Assembly: GCF_000250635.1 (NCBI RefSeq)
Contig: NC_016940.1
Location: forward strand, 4,216,501-4,280,500
Origin: Saprospira grandis str. Lewin
Lineage (GTDB): Bacteria > Bacteroidota > Bacteroidia > Chitinophagales > Saprospiraceae
Direction of reading: 5' to 3'
DNA: 64,000 bases
Shown here: positions 26,359-34,506 of the stretch, piece after piece
Layout of the letters: the number at the start of each line of letters is the position of its first letter
Numbering within the stretch: position 1 is the first letter of the stretch
Translations under genes and position numbers: made by a program
The notes under the pieces: generated by a model
The model's database searches: none
Told to the model about the DNA's origin: nothing
Seen by the model: the letters and a program-made list of their open reading frames with translations, nothing else

Positions 26359-26452
26359 GCCTAGTTTTTTGTTTTTTGTTCATTCTCTTGGCTGCTCGGC
26401 GCTTCGGCGCTGGGCAGTTTTTATATTTTCAGCAATTCACAACCATCCATTT

Positions 26453-27544
26453 ATGCTCAATTTCAACTACTACCAAGGCGGTTTATGTCTGGCCGCCCTG
26501 CTCTTTAGCCTCTTTAGCTGTGGCTCAGAAACCGAAGACCCCTGTGCTGTAGAATTTGACCAATTGGCCCTGCTCGAAAATGTAGCCGATAATTTTATTT
26601 CGCCCGCCTATAACAATCTACAAACTAAAGTAGACAGCCTAAATGATGCGGTAAATGCTTTTTGTGCCCAGCCCGATGCCAGCAAACTTCAGGCCCTCAA
26701 AAGCAGTTGGCTGTCGGCCAATATCGCTTTCCAAAACGCCAAAATCTATGAGTTTGGTCCCGCCGCAGATTACCAATTGCGCAGTAGCCTCAATAATTAT
26801 CCGGTTTTTACGAGCCGCCTAGAGTATGCGATTAGCAGCCAAACTTACAACCTCGAAATTGATTCCTTTGCCTATACCCGCGGCTTTCCCGCTCTCGATT
26901 ATCTGCTGCATCACGATAGCGAGACCCAAATTCTAAATGAGTTTGCCGATACCGCCCGACAAAATTACCTCAAGGCTGTTTGCCAGCAAATCAAGCAAAA
27001 AGTAGATTGGACCCAAGACGGCTGGAGCGCCTATGCCAATAGCTTTAAAACCACCGAAGGACTAGCCGTGGGCAGCCCCCTCAGCCTTTTGGTCAACCAG
27101 CTCAACCAAAATTACGAGCTGTTCAAAAATAATAAGTTGGGAACGCCCGTAGGCGCCAAGGTCAGCTATATTGCAGCACCCGAAAAAACGGAGGCCTACT
27201 ATAGCGGCCAGTCGCTTATTTTGGCCCAAACTACCCTAAACGCCAGTCAGGCCCTTTTTAATGGTGGCAATGGCCAAGGACTAGATGATTATCTGGATGC
27301 TACGGCAGTTCAAAAGGATGGCCGCCCACTTAGCCAACTCATCAATGAGCAGTTTGATGCGGCCAGCAGCGCCCTCGATGCCCTAAATGGGCAAAGCCTA
27401 GCCGACAATATCCGCAATAATTTTGAGGCCTGCAAAAGCGCTTATGCTCAGGCCCAAAACCAAGTGGTCTATCTCAAAACAGACCTTCCCGCCGTCCTTT
27501 GCATCAATATCACTTATGCCGATAATACCGATGATGGCGATTAA
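26453..27544 (+). CDS. Imelysin family lipoprotein
   Basis: A lipoprotein (box LFSC, Cys about 24) of the imelysin/EfeO-like M75 family, which takes part in iron uptake in the periplasm. Family features are IYEFGPAAD and YTRGFPALDYLLHHD; the latter replaces the classical GxHxxE region, as in many Bacteroidota members. The C-terminal half repeats the four-helix fold. The ATG at 26453 (MLNFNYYQGG) is used because the upstream frame has no signal peptide and poor coding character. It forms a pair with the DUF4856 gene. No TonB receptor or di-haem peroxidase follows, which is often found in such loci. Confidence 0.87.
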   Translation: MLNFNYYQGGLCLAALLFSLFSCGSETEDPCAVEFDQLALLENVADNFISPAYNNLQTKVDSLNDAVNAFCAQPDASKLQALKSSWLSANIAFQNAKIYEFGPAADYQLRSSLNNYPVFTSRLEYAISSQTYNLEIDSFAYTRGFPALDYLLHHDSETQILNEFADTARQNYLKAVCQQIKQKVDWTQDGWSAYANSFKTTEGLAVGSPLSLLVNQLNQNYELFKNNKLGTPVGAKVSYIAAPEKTEAYYSGQSLILAQTTLNASQALFNGGNGQGLDDYLDATAVQKDGRPLSQLINEQFDAASSALDALNGQSLADNIRNNFEACKSAYAQAQNQVVYLKTDLPAVLCINITYADNTDDGD

Positions 27545-27558
27545 ATTACTGTTTTTTT

Positions 27559-27755
27559 GGGGCCTGCCGCCGAAGGCGGCCGGGCCCTTGCAGGGCTCGC
27601 AGGTCTGCTCGGCCCTGCGCTTCGGTGCTACGCACCTTCGGTTACTCCCTTTGGTCGTTGAACTGCGCCCTAAAGGGCTTGTTCTGGTCTGCCGCTGCGC
27701 GGCCCCCTTTCAGGCCCCTAGGCCGAATGGAAGTTCTGCGCTTCGGCCATCCTTT
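27559..27755 (+). repeat. GGGGCC repeat, plus orientation
   Basis: It starts GGGGCCTGCCGCCGAAGGCG 14 bases after the imelysin stop, following a run of seven T. It carries a longer variable arm with CGGTGCTACGCACC. Confidence 0.83.
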
Positions 27756-28052
27756 GATAAAAATTTCAGGCTAGTCAAGGCATTTTTTAAAGGCATAGCC
27801 CTAGCTATGGCTGAGAAAAATAACGCAGAATAGCAAGAAATTAAAGCAAAGGATAGAAGTGGCAGGGCTTTCATTTGGCCTTTGCCTGCGGCCCTTCGGG
27901 CCTGCTATATGGGCCTGTAGGTTAAAACCCACAGCCATACAACAACGGTATTGCTTCGCAATGATGTATGAATGAGGGTTGAAACCCTCATGAAATGAAC
28001 TTTTTGGACATCCTTTATATGAGCATGGCCCTAGGCTAGCTAAAAAATCGTC

Positions 28053-28078
28053 ATCCCCTCATTCGAGGGGATTTTCTG
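28053..28078 (+). terminator. Terminator-like hairpin
   Basis: An 8-bp perfect stem ATCCCCTC / GAGGGGAT with loop ATTC, followed by TTTCTGTT. It resembles the hairpin at 1496. No gene directly precedes it. Confidence 0.55.
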
Positions 28079-28164
28079 TTCCACTAGTCCTTGTTCGCTT
28101 TTTCAGACTACTCTTACCCCAAAAATTAGGACAGTAGTTTAAGGTGGAAAAAGTTAAGCTTAGA

Positions 28165-28191
28165 CCATAAAAAGCCCTCCGTAGAGGGCTT
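28165..28191 (-). terminator. Terminator after the OmpA-domain gene
   Basis: A stem AAGCCCTC / GAGGGCTT with a 4-base loop at 28172-28191. On the minus strand it is followed by a T-run. It lies 26 bases after the stop of the 731-aa gene. Confidence 0.8.
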
Positions 28192-28216
28192 AAAATAGCT
28201 AGTGAAGGTTAATTTA

Positions 28217-30412
28217 TTAAGGCTTTAGCTGTCGGAGTTCAGAGAAGCTAATGGGCCGATAATTCAGTTTTTTCTGGGCCAAATCATCCGGAAAAGTACT
28301 CAGTTGGGCCAGTTCTAGCCCCCCATTTTCTTTAAAGCGCAAAGCAGTAATCTTCATTTTTTGGCTGCGGTCTACCTCTCCAGGCGTTTGATAGCTTTTT
28401 GTTTCTTTATTATAATACATCTGCATCACTCCACGAGTTTTGCTGAAGGTGGTACTTAGTCGCTCAGCAGCTTTTAATTTAGGGGCTTTTTCCACCTTAA
28501 TTTGGGCCAGCATTTTCTCTTCTTCCTTTAGGTCTAGGAAACGGTCGCAGTTAATCCAGCCTAAGCGGTTAATCTGCATACTATTGACAACATATCGGCG
28601 CTGAAAGTCGGGAGAGATCTGCCCTCTTTCTATTTTAGCGGCAATGACTTTCTGATAGATTTTGTCTAGTTGGTCCACAAACTGCTGCAGTTCCTCGGCT
28701 TGTTTATTAAAGCCAGTCAGTGAAAGGACCTCATTATAGTTGGCAATCATTTTATTGAGCAAATGCGCATGTCGGTAGACGCCATTTAGGGTTTCGCTAG
28801 TACTTAGGGCCAATCTTCTTTGCACATCTTTCTCCTCTCTAGTTTGGATAGCACGAAGGTCTCGCATTAGTTTGTCGCGCAACTCATTGAGTTTATGATT
28901 GCGATTAAAAGTGTAATTGGTCCGAATACACTTCTTTAGCGATGTAGCCAATTGCAAAAAGATAGCGGGTTGTTTGGCTGCTTCTTCAATTTCCAAAAGG
29001 GTTTGCATCTCTTCCTCAAAGCCCAGTTGCTGGCATTCTTCCTTTAGGTAAGCTTGGTAGCGTTGTAGCTGCTTAGTATTGCCAATTAGGCCGACTAGGC
29101 TTTCGCTAAATGCGGCCGACCATTTAAAGTCGAGCATCCATTGGTTAATGTCAGCTTCATTGTTTTTGGCCAAATCGACCAAGAGGTCGAGGCTATCTTG
29201 CTGGGCCCAGTAAGCGGCCAAGTTAATTTCATATTGGGCCAAGGCCTGTTTATGGCGTTTTTGGGCCGCTGCATAGCTTTTGGCTCTGCCTTCATTGATT
29301 TTCTCAAAGCGTTGGCGGCGTTCTTCGGCCTTTTTGAGCAGTTGGGCGATGCGAGCCTCATATTTTTTGCCGCTTTCAAAGCGTTTCTTGGGGTTTTCGC
29401 TACGGATAGCCTTTTCATCCACTACAGGCAGCTCCATATATTCTAGGGGAGCTAGGGCGCCAGGCTTTTGCGGCATAGCCAAAAGATGCTCAATTTTAGG
29501 CATGGGCGGTGCGGCAATAATGCGAATAGAGTCTAGGTCTAGCAAATTAAATTTAAAAGTGGGGGGATCTTTCTCAAAGTTAAAGCTCTTGACTTTGGTC
29601 CCAGAGGCTTCCCAGACAATATCTTCTGTGGTTTGGCTAATATCTCGATCAGCATAAAAGACCTGCATGCCTTCGTTTAGGGGTTCATCGGAAGGAAGGC
29701 GAAGGTTGAGGCTGGCTTTGGGCGCCAGTTGTAGCTTCTCATCATTCAGATCTTGGGCCTGAATATTGACCATGCCGCCTGTTTCGATCAGTTCATGGCC
29801 AGGGGCCACAGTTTGTAGATTCTGCATCCACATATCGTTAAGGCTGAGGGCTTCTCGCAGTTCTATTTTCACTTTATCATCGCTGAGAGCTTGGCCATTG
29901 GCCCGAACAAAGCTGCCTGCGGGAATAAACAACTGGCTGCCATTGGCCCCAAAGATCAGGGTATCTCTATTGGGGTTGATCCAAAACTCCTGTTTTATGC
30001 GCTGGTCCATAAAGCTATAGAACTCTTTCCAGTTTTTGGGTTGGAAGACCTGCAAACGGACCTCTACTCTTCGGTTTTCGGCCCAATCGCCTTCAGAGAG
30101 TTCTCCCTTTGCCGTTAGCGAAAAGCTAGCGGTTTCTAAGCCGTTTGCTTCTAGATATTGAGCCACAGCTTGGGCTCTTCTTCGGGCGAGATCTTCATTA
30201 TAGCTCAGGCTACCCGCTTCATCGCAAAAGCCTTTGAGGTCCAAAACAAGGTCGGGATATTCTTGGCTTTCGGCCAAGAGCTGTTCTAATTTTGCTTTTG
30301 CTTTTTTCGTCAATTGGGCTTGGCCTGATTCAAAGTAAACGGACTGCTCAAAATTTTGAGCAAAAGCGGAGAAGCTCAGGCTAACAAGGAGAACAAAAAG
30401 GATATTTCTCAT
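28217..30412 (-). CDS. OmpA-domain envelope protein, 731 aa
   Basis: After a signal peptide (ILFVLLVSLSFSAFAQ) comes an OmpA C-terminal-type peptidoglycan-binding domain (about residues 22-125). It has YFESGQAQLTKKAKAKLEQL and then YNEDLARRRAQAVAQYLEAN and AENRRVEVRL. Normally this domain is C-terminal; here it is followed by about 600 residues. These begin with a region like an anchor/ZU5-type domain (LFIPAGSFV...). A long Lys/Glu/Gln-rich helical stretch (about 330-650) then predicts coiled coil. The protein probably sits in the periplasm bound to peptidoglycan. It is a single gene with its own terminator. Confidence 0.75.
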   Translation of the reverse strand: MRNILFVLLVSLSFSAFAQNFEQSVYFESGQAQLTKKAKAKLEQLLAESQEYPDLVLDLKGFCDEAGSLSYNEDLARRRAQAVAQYLEANGLETASFSLTAKGELSEGDWAENRRVEVRLQVFQPKNWKEFYSFMDQRIKQEFWINPNRDTLIFGANGSQLFIPAGSFVRANGQALSDDKVKIELREALSLNDMWMQNLQTVAPGHELIETGGMVNIQAQDLNDEKLQLAPKASLNLRLPSDEPLNEGMQVFYADRDISQTTEDIVWEASGTKVKSFNFEKDPPTFKFNLLDLDSIRIIAAPPMPKIEHLLAMPQKPGALAPLEYMELPVVDEKAIRSENPKKRFESGKKYEARIAQLLKKAEERRQRFEKINEGRAKSYAAAQKRHKQALAQYEINLAAYWAQQDSLDLLVDLAKNNEADINQWMLDFKWSAAFSESLVGLIGNTKQLQRYQAYLKEECQQLGFEEEMQTLLEIEEAAKQPAIFLQLATSLKKCIRTNYTFNRNHKLNELRDKLMRDLRAIQTREEKDVQRRLALSTSETLNGVYRHAHLLNKMIANYNEVLSLTGFNKQAEELQQFVDQLDKIYQKVIAAKIERGQISPDFQRRYVVNSMQINRLGWINCDRFLDLKEEEKMLAQIKVEKAPKLKAAERLSTTFSKTRGVMQMYYNKETKSYQTPGEVDRSQKMKITALRFKENGGLELAQLSTFPDDLAQKKLNYRPISFSELRQLKP

Positions 30413-30521
30413 AATGGCTTAGAATTTTGTTTTGGAAAAAGAACATTTGGCTGCGCATCTGTTCTTTTAATCTCTTTTTGGTCCAAAGGTTACGACTAAA
30501 GATTTTCTTTTTTTAAAAAAA

Positions 30522-30693
30522 AGGGCCGAAGCCGACTGCCATAAAGCAAGAAAAAATGATGTGCGGCCTAGCGATGTGTAGGGGTGGCCGAAGGCCAGAC
30601 CGAGTTTTTTGAGCAAAGCGAAAAAACGAAGGGCCGAGCAGACCTGCGAGCCCCGAAACGCAGCGCCGACGACCGAAGGGAGGCGGAGGCCCC
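30522..30693 (-). repeat. GGGGCC repeat, minus orientation
   Basis: A minus unit from GGGGCCTCCGCC (30693) downward. The variable hairpin arms here are GTTTTTTC-like and AAAAAAC, unlike the GC arms of other copies. It lies downstream of queD. Confidence 0.85.
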
Positions 30694-30697
30694 AAAA

Positions 30698-30734
30698 ACA
30701 AAAAAACCAGCTCATCTTTACAGACAAACTGGTT
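30698..30734 (-). terminator. Possible terminator after queD
   Basis: AACCAG (30705-30710) pairs with CTGGTT (30729-30734). On the minus strand it is followed by a T-run. The loop is long, so it is weaker than the others. Confidence 0.55.
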
Positions 30735-30757
30735 ATATAGTACTGATTTAAAGCGGT

Positions 30758-31174
30758 TTACTCTCCGAAGTACTCGCAATAAATTTTGGGTGTTTCTTGT
30801 AATTTCACGCAATGCAATTGGCAATTATCGGGCAGGAAGGGCGCCAACTCTTGCCAGATATAATAGACTAGATTTTCGGTAGTGGGCAGCACGCCTTCGG
30901 GCAAAAAATTGGGGTCCATATTCATATTGGAGTGGTCCAGAATATCGGTTACTTTTTCGCGCATAAGTTTGGCCAGCACCTTGGCATCCATAAGAAATCC
31001 GGTAACGGGATCGGGTTTTCCCTTGAGGGTCACCCAAAGCTCATAATTATGGCCATGAAAGTTTTTGTTGGCGCATTTTCCGAAGATTTCAAAATTTTTC
31101 TCATCGCTCCAGCTGGGCACCCAAAGTTGGTGAGCGGCATTAAAACTTTCTTTTCTACTGAGGTATACAAGCAT
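30758..31174 (-). CDS. queD: 6-carboxytetrahydropterin synthase / PTPS family
   Basis: A zinc enzyme of the QueD/PTPS family that converts dihydroneopterin triphosphate to 6-carboxytetrahydropterin (queuosine pathway) or to pyruvoyl tetrahydropterin. Zinc ligands are H15 in FNAAHQL and the two His of NFHGHNY; the catalytic Cys is in GKCANKNF. Other family signatures are LDHSNMN and PTTENLVYYIW, with a final glutamate in LQETPKIYCEY. The ATG at 31174 (MLVYLSRKES) gives 138 residues, the usual length. It follows the acyl-CoA reductase gene by 60 bases on the same strand. The QueD function is preferred; PTPS is the alternative. Confidence 0.88.
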   Translation of the reverse strand: MLVYLSRKESFNAAHQLWVPSWSDEKNFEIFGKCANKNFHGHNYELWVTLKGKPDPVTGFLMDAKVLAKLMREKVTDILDHSNMNMDPNFLPEGVLPTTENLVYYIWQELAPFLPDNCQLHCVKLQETPKIYCEYFGE

Positions 31175-31234
31175 ATTGCATCTCCTTTTTGGCCCTTTTG
31201 AGAAACAGTCAAGGGACCTTTTTATCAAATAAAA

Positions 31235-32260
31235 TTATAGGTCTAGCAAAAAGGCTAGGGTATCTTTTCCGTCGGCAAAATTGCTCCATTTGGGCTGTTG
31301 AGCCTGCCCAAATTTTACGCTTGGCCCTGCTAGTGTGAGTCTTTGATTGACTACAACCTGAATCTTGTCCCAATCCTTGGCGAGCAGCTGTTCTAGCTCT
31401 TCCAGATCGTTATAGACCTCATAATGCAGACTAGCGATTCTAGATTCGAGGGCCGGCAGGGGCAAAAGCGAAAGGACCGCATTGACATAATGTTCTTGGC
31501 CATTGAGCAAGTACAAAGAGCGGTTATAGTCGTAATTATTGCGGTATTTGCTATGGTGTTCTAGGGGCGTAAAGGCCTCTAATCTTTGCATAAAGAGTTC
31601 AAAATTGAAGTCTTTAGGCAGATAAATTTTGGCGACAGAGCGGCAGCCCAGGCCAAAATAATCAAAGATATCGCGACCTAGGGCCAGGATTTCCTCCTCG
31701 CTTTCCTCTCCAGATAAAACCGCTACAGATTTACGGTTTTTGCGGATAATATGCGGCTTTTTGCTAAAATAATGTTCAAAATAGCGGGCCGAATTATCGC
31801 TGCCGGTAGCAATGACGGCATCAAAATTCTTGAGTTGGTCCACCACCTCAAAATAGGGTGCAATAGCGGGCTGCTGCTGTTTCCAGAGGGCCAAGAGGGC
31901 GGGAATCAGCACGGCATCCTTAGAAGAATACTTAATGAGGGCCTTATGTCCCGCCAAAAAGCAGAGCAAAATATCTTTGATGCCCACCATGGGAATATTG
32001 CCGGCCAGCACCAGCCCAACTCGCTTACTAATGGGATAATCTTCTGGCTGATAATTGGCCAAAAAGGCGTTGAGTTCCTCCTCGGCCAAATAGTTATTGG
32101 TCAGGGCATCCAAGGCTTTTTGGCTATCCTCTGCCCGAAACCAACCATTTTGTCGATAAGCCAGCGGGAAATGTTTCCGCATTTCTCCCTGCCCATATTC
32201 AGAGGCCAACAATTGCCCCAAATCGATTAGCGCTTGCTTGCGCGCCGCAAAATCCATCAT
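31235..32260 (-). CDS. LuxC-type acyl-CoA reductase
   Basis: A member of the LuxC acyl-CoA reductase family (aldehyde dehydrogenase fold), which reduces acyl-CoA to fatty aldehyde with NADPH. Visible are the nucleotide-binding VGLVLAGNIPMVG (about residues 83-95), IKYSSKDAVL, FDAVIATGSDNSARYF, and the nucleophile Cys in FGLGCRSVAKIYLP (about residue 205). Its length of 341 residues is shorter than LuxC of light-emitting bacteria but usual for Bacteroidota proteins of this kind. No luciferase genes are present, so light production is not implied. The role in this organism is unknown. Confidence 0.82.
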   Translation of the reverse strand: MMDFAARKQALIDLGQLLASEYGQGEMRKHFPLAYRQNGWFRAEDSQKALDALTNNYLAEEELNAFLANYQPEDYPISKRVGLVLAGNIPMVGIKDILLCFLAGHKALIKYSSKDAVLIPALLALWKQQQPAIAPYFEVVDQLKNFDAVIATGSDNSARYFEHYFSKKPHIIRKNRKSVAVLSGEESEEEILALGRDIFDYFGLGCRSVAKIYLPKDFNFELFMQRLEAFTPLEHHSKYRNNYDYNRSLYLLNGQEHYVNAVLSLLPLPALESRIASLHYEVYNDLEELEQLLAKDWDKIQVVVNQRLTLAGPSVKFGQAQQPKWSNFADGKDTLAFLLDL

Positions 32261-32339
32261 GCTCTATTTTTAATATGTGTTCGGCGCAAAGTTCGCAAAA
32301 AAAAAGAGCTAGAACGAATAAGTTATTTAAAATATGTTT

Positions 32340-32380
32340 TGGAAAAAAAAGACCGAGCAGCTGAGGGCTACTCGGTCTTT
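32340..32380 (-). terminator. Terminator after the GHKL-metalloprotease gene
   Basis: A 10-bp stem AAAGACCGAG / CTCGGTCTTT (32348-32380). On the minus strand it is followed by eight T. It lies 10 bases after the gene's stop. Confidence 0.88.
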
Positions 32381-32389
32381 GGGTTGGAA

Positions 32390-33784
32390 TTAGTTTAATA
32401 GCTTCACGGCAAGCTTACCTATAAGCTCTGTTAGTTCATTTTCAAACTCTCGAGTTACATCATGAAAATTGGTTTTCGCATGCACTAACTCATGCATTAA
32501 AGTACCTGCAAAACATTCGAGTGAGTCCAATGCCTTTACTGAAATAACAATATTATCCTCTAGTGGATCCCAACAGCCCAAAGTATTGTCTTCTGAGATA
32601 GTTTTCCTCATAGTTTTAGACAACTTAATTTCTCTTACTCTTTCTGGCAGCCCCCCATACAAATCAACAATTTCAGCTAAAAAGCTCCATATGTACTTTT
32701 TCCTTTCCGATAGCTCATCAGCCTCACAAAATTCAAAAGAAAAGCTCTCATTATACGCCGATAAAAAGTTTTCTAAGCTAGTAATAGCATTTCCAGAGGC
32801 ATCTTTAACATTGTCAATCTTCGCCTTCAAATTTTTAGGAATAACAATAAGCGACCGCCCTTCATTTTTGGCATCATCAATAATACTTGTATTGTTAACT
32901 ACCTCTTCATTTGTAACAAAAATATAATCGCCCAAAGCATTTAAAGTACTGATAGCATGAATCTGTACGTCTACCCAACTCAACTCGTCAAATGATTCAT
33001 TTTCACTTAGACGTTTAAGGTCATTTGCTAACAAAAAAGCGGCAATCCTTGAATTTGATTTTTTTAAGATCCTCTTTATTGCTTCAGTGTAAGCACTGCG
33101 CCCTACATTTGTTCTTTCTCGATTAAGTGACTTTCTAATTTTTGCATCTAGGTAGGTTATATTATAACTAAATAAAAAGTTAGCCTCTTCCGCAACCTTT
33201 ACACCATTTATATAGATATATGATGCGTCGTTTTTAGTGTCTCGCCCAATAATATCTCCTTTAGATGTTGACTCAATCAAACTACTTTCAGTGAATCTCA
33301 AAAAAAGTTGTTTGGCTTTCTCCATATCCTCATCCGCCAACCCTTTCAATATAAACTCCGTCCCTTTCATATCAGGGAACTTAGCTGGGCCTATCACTGC
33401 ATGTAGAGTTGTAACATCGCCAAATTCTCCCTTAGCTAATCGCGCTGTACGGAAACTTTGATGCGATGAATTTATTTCAACATCAATAGAATTTCTATCT
33501 AAAGTAGCCAAGGCATCCTTTAGTCCAATACCAAAATTCCCTATTACCTTAGGGTGTTTTTGCTTTTCTTGATTTTCATTTTGAGTCAAATGAAAGTAGT
33601 TAAGTCCTCGACCAAAATCTCTAATACACCAAGCTCCATCAGGTCTTTTAAAGATCTTTATCTCCTCAGTATCTGTCAATAGTTCCTCATCTAAAGCATT
33701 CGCTATAATTTCTCTTACAGCATGTGCAGGTTCCCAACTCTCTAGGATCTTCTCAATATTTAAATCAAATTTTTTCTCTGTCAT
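32390..33784 (-). CDS. GHKL ATPase fused to HExxH metalloprotease-like domain
   Basis: The N-terminal half is a GHKL (Hsp90/MutL/histidine-kinase-type) ATPase. The N-box is AVREIIANALDEE (E25, N29, D32), the G1 box is RDFGRGL (about 55-61) and the G2 box is GNFGIGLKDAL (82-92). The C-terminal end carries HELVH at 431-435, followed by H441 and the TREFENELT glutamates, a pattern of zinc metalloproteases. I used the ATG at 33784 (MTEKKFDLNI); an ATG at 33823 would add 13 residues. The gene is AT-rich and lies downstream of the hsd operon. A defence role is inferred from position only; the family is otherwise annotated just as ATP-binding protein. Confidence 0.8.
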   Translation of the reverse strand: MTEKKFDLNIEKILESWEPAHAVREIIANALDEELLTDTEEIKIFKRPDGAWCIRDFGRGLNYFHLTQNENQEKQKHPKVIGNFGIGLKDALATLDRNSIDVEINSSHQSFRTARLAKGEFGDVTTLHAVIGPAKFPDMKGTEFILKGLADEDMEKAKQLFLRFTESSLIESTSKGDIIGRDTKNDASYIYINGVKVAEEANFLFSYNITYLDAKIRKSLNRERTNVGRSAYTEAIKRILKKSNSRIAAFLLANDLKRLSENESFDELSWVDVQIHAISTLNALGDYIFVTNEEVVNNTSIIDDAKNEGRSLIVIPKNLKAKIDNVKDASGNAITSLENFLSAYNESFSFEFCEADELSERKKYIWSFLAEIVDLYGGLPERVREIKLSKTMRKTISEDNTLGCWDPLEDNIVISVKALDSLECFAGTLMHELVHAKTNFHDVTREFENELTELIGKLAVKLLN

Positions 33785-33897
33785 ATCTGTTTTTATTTGT
33801 GTTAGTAATTTACGCTTTATCATCTGATATTTCTCAAAACTTCCCTATTTATTACTATCCATAAGTATTATATTATATGTTTTGAAGCTGCTGTTTT

Positions 33898-33931
33898 GGG
33901 GCCTCCGCTGCGGCTTCGCCGCCTGCTGGAC
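33898..33931 (+). repeat. Truncated GGGGCC repeat
   Basis: Only the first part of the unit is present (GGGGCCTCCGCTGCGGCTTC and a few bases more). It is preceded by a short T-run and lies between the GHKL gene and the sorting-domain lipoprotein. Confidence 0.7.
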
Positions 33932-33959
33932 CTAAATGAGGAGAAGCGACCCTAATTAC

Positions 33960-34487
33960 TTAATAAGTCAAGCGAAAACGTCCTCTTTTTGTCCTTTCTT
34001 TACCAGCTATTTTATAGCTAAAAACATAAATATAATCATCTTGTGCCTGCAAAACTCCATTGACTCTACCATCCCAGCCCTTAATAGAACTGGAACGATC
34101 TCCGTCAAAAACAATACTACCCCAACGATTATAAATCGTAAAACTAATAATTTCAATCCTAGGGCTAAGAGGATATGGCAAGGGCCGGAAGTAATCATTA
34201 ACGCTATCACCATTAGGCGTAAAAACAGCCGTAAATCCTTCAATATCATCTTCAGCAACTAGATCTAAGGGCCTATCTAGTTTTTTTATTGTTTTAAAGT
34301 AAGAAGGAGCATCTTCTAAGGCAGTATCCTCTATCGATAAAAACAGACTAGTGTCTAACTCCTCTTTCGCTTGCTCTTGAATGGTATTAACTTGACGAAC
34401 GGCTGGTGTTCCTTGCTCACAAGAGGATAAAAAAACAGCTCCACCTACCCACAAAAAAACTCCCTTCAATCTACCCTTTCCTAACAT
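33960..34487 (-). CDS. Lipoprotein with gliding-motility-type C-terminal domain
   Basis: The product has a lipoprotein signal (box FLSSC, Cys about 23), a linker of about 60 polar residues and a C-terminal domain of the gliding-motility-associated/T9SS type B class. That domain has FTPNGDSVNDYFRP, then FTIYNRWGSIVFDG, GWDGRVNG and YIYVFSYK. Such domains guide secretion through T9SS in much larger adhesins; here almost the whole protein is the domain. The ATG at 34487 (MLGKGRLKG) avoids overlap with hsdR. It lies between hsdR and the GHKL gene but has no obvious link to defence. Confidence 0.8.
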   Translation of the reverse strand: MLGKGRLKGVFLWVGGAVFLSSCEQGTPAVRQVNTIQEQAKEELDTSLFLSIEDTALEDAPSYFKTIKKLDRPLDLVAEDDIEGFTAVFTPNGDSVNDYFRPLPYPLSPRIEIISFTIYNRWGSIVFDGDRSSSIKGWDGRVNGVLQAQDDYIYVFSYKIAGKERTKRGRFRLTY

Positions 34488-34506
34488 ATCATCAACTTTA
34501 TCAAAG

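Larger units (their letters stand above)
27756..28216. repeat. Intergenic palindromes and IS scrap
   Basis: No gene is seen. Bases 27919-27996 (AGGTTAAAACCCAC, GGTATTGCTTCGCAATGAT, TGAGGGTTGAAACCCTCAT) match 47372-47448. Bases 28117-28150 (CTTACCCCAAAAATTAGGAC AGTAGTTTAAGG) are a third solo end of the IS at 20703. Two hairpin terminators lie at 28053 and 28172. Confidence 0.7.

Noticed and set aside
31235-32260. LuxC gene as a sign of a bioluminescence operon
   Set aside because: No luxA, luxB, luxD or luxE is present. The short LuxC-type reductase is common in Bacteroidota without light.
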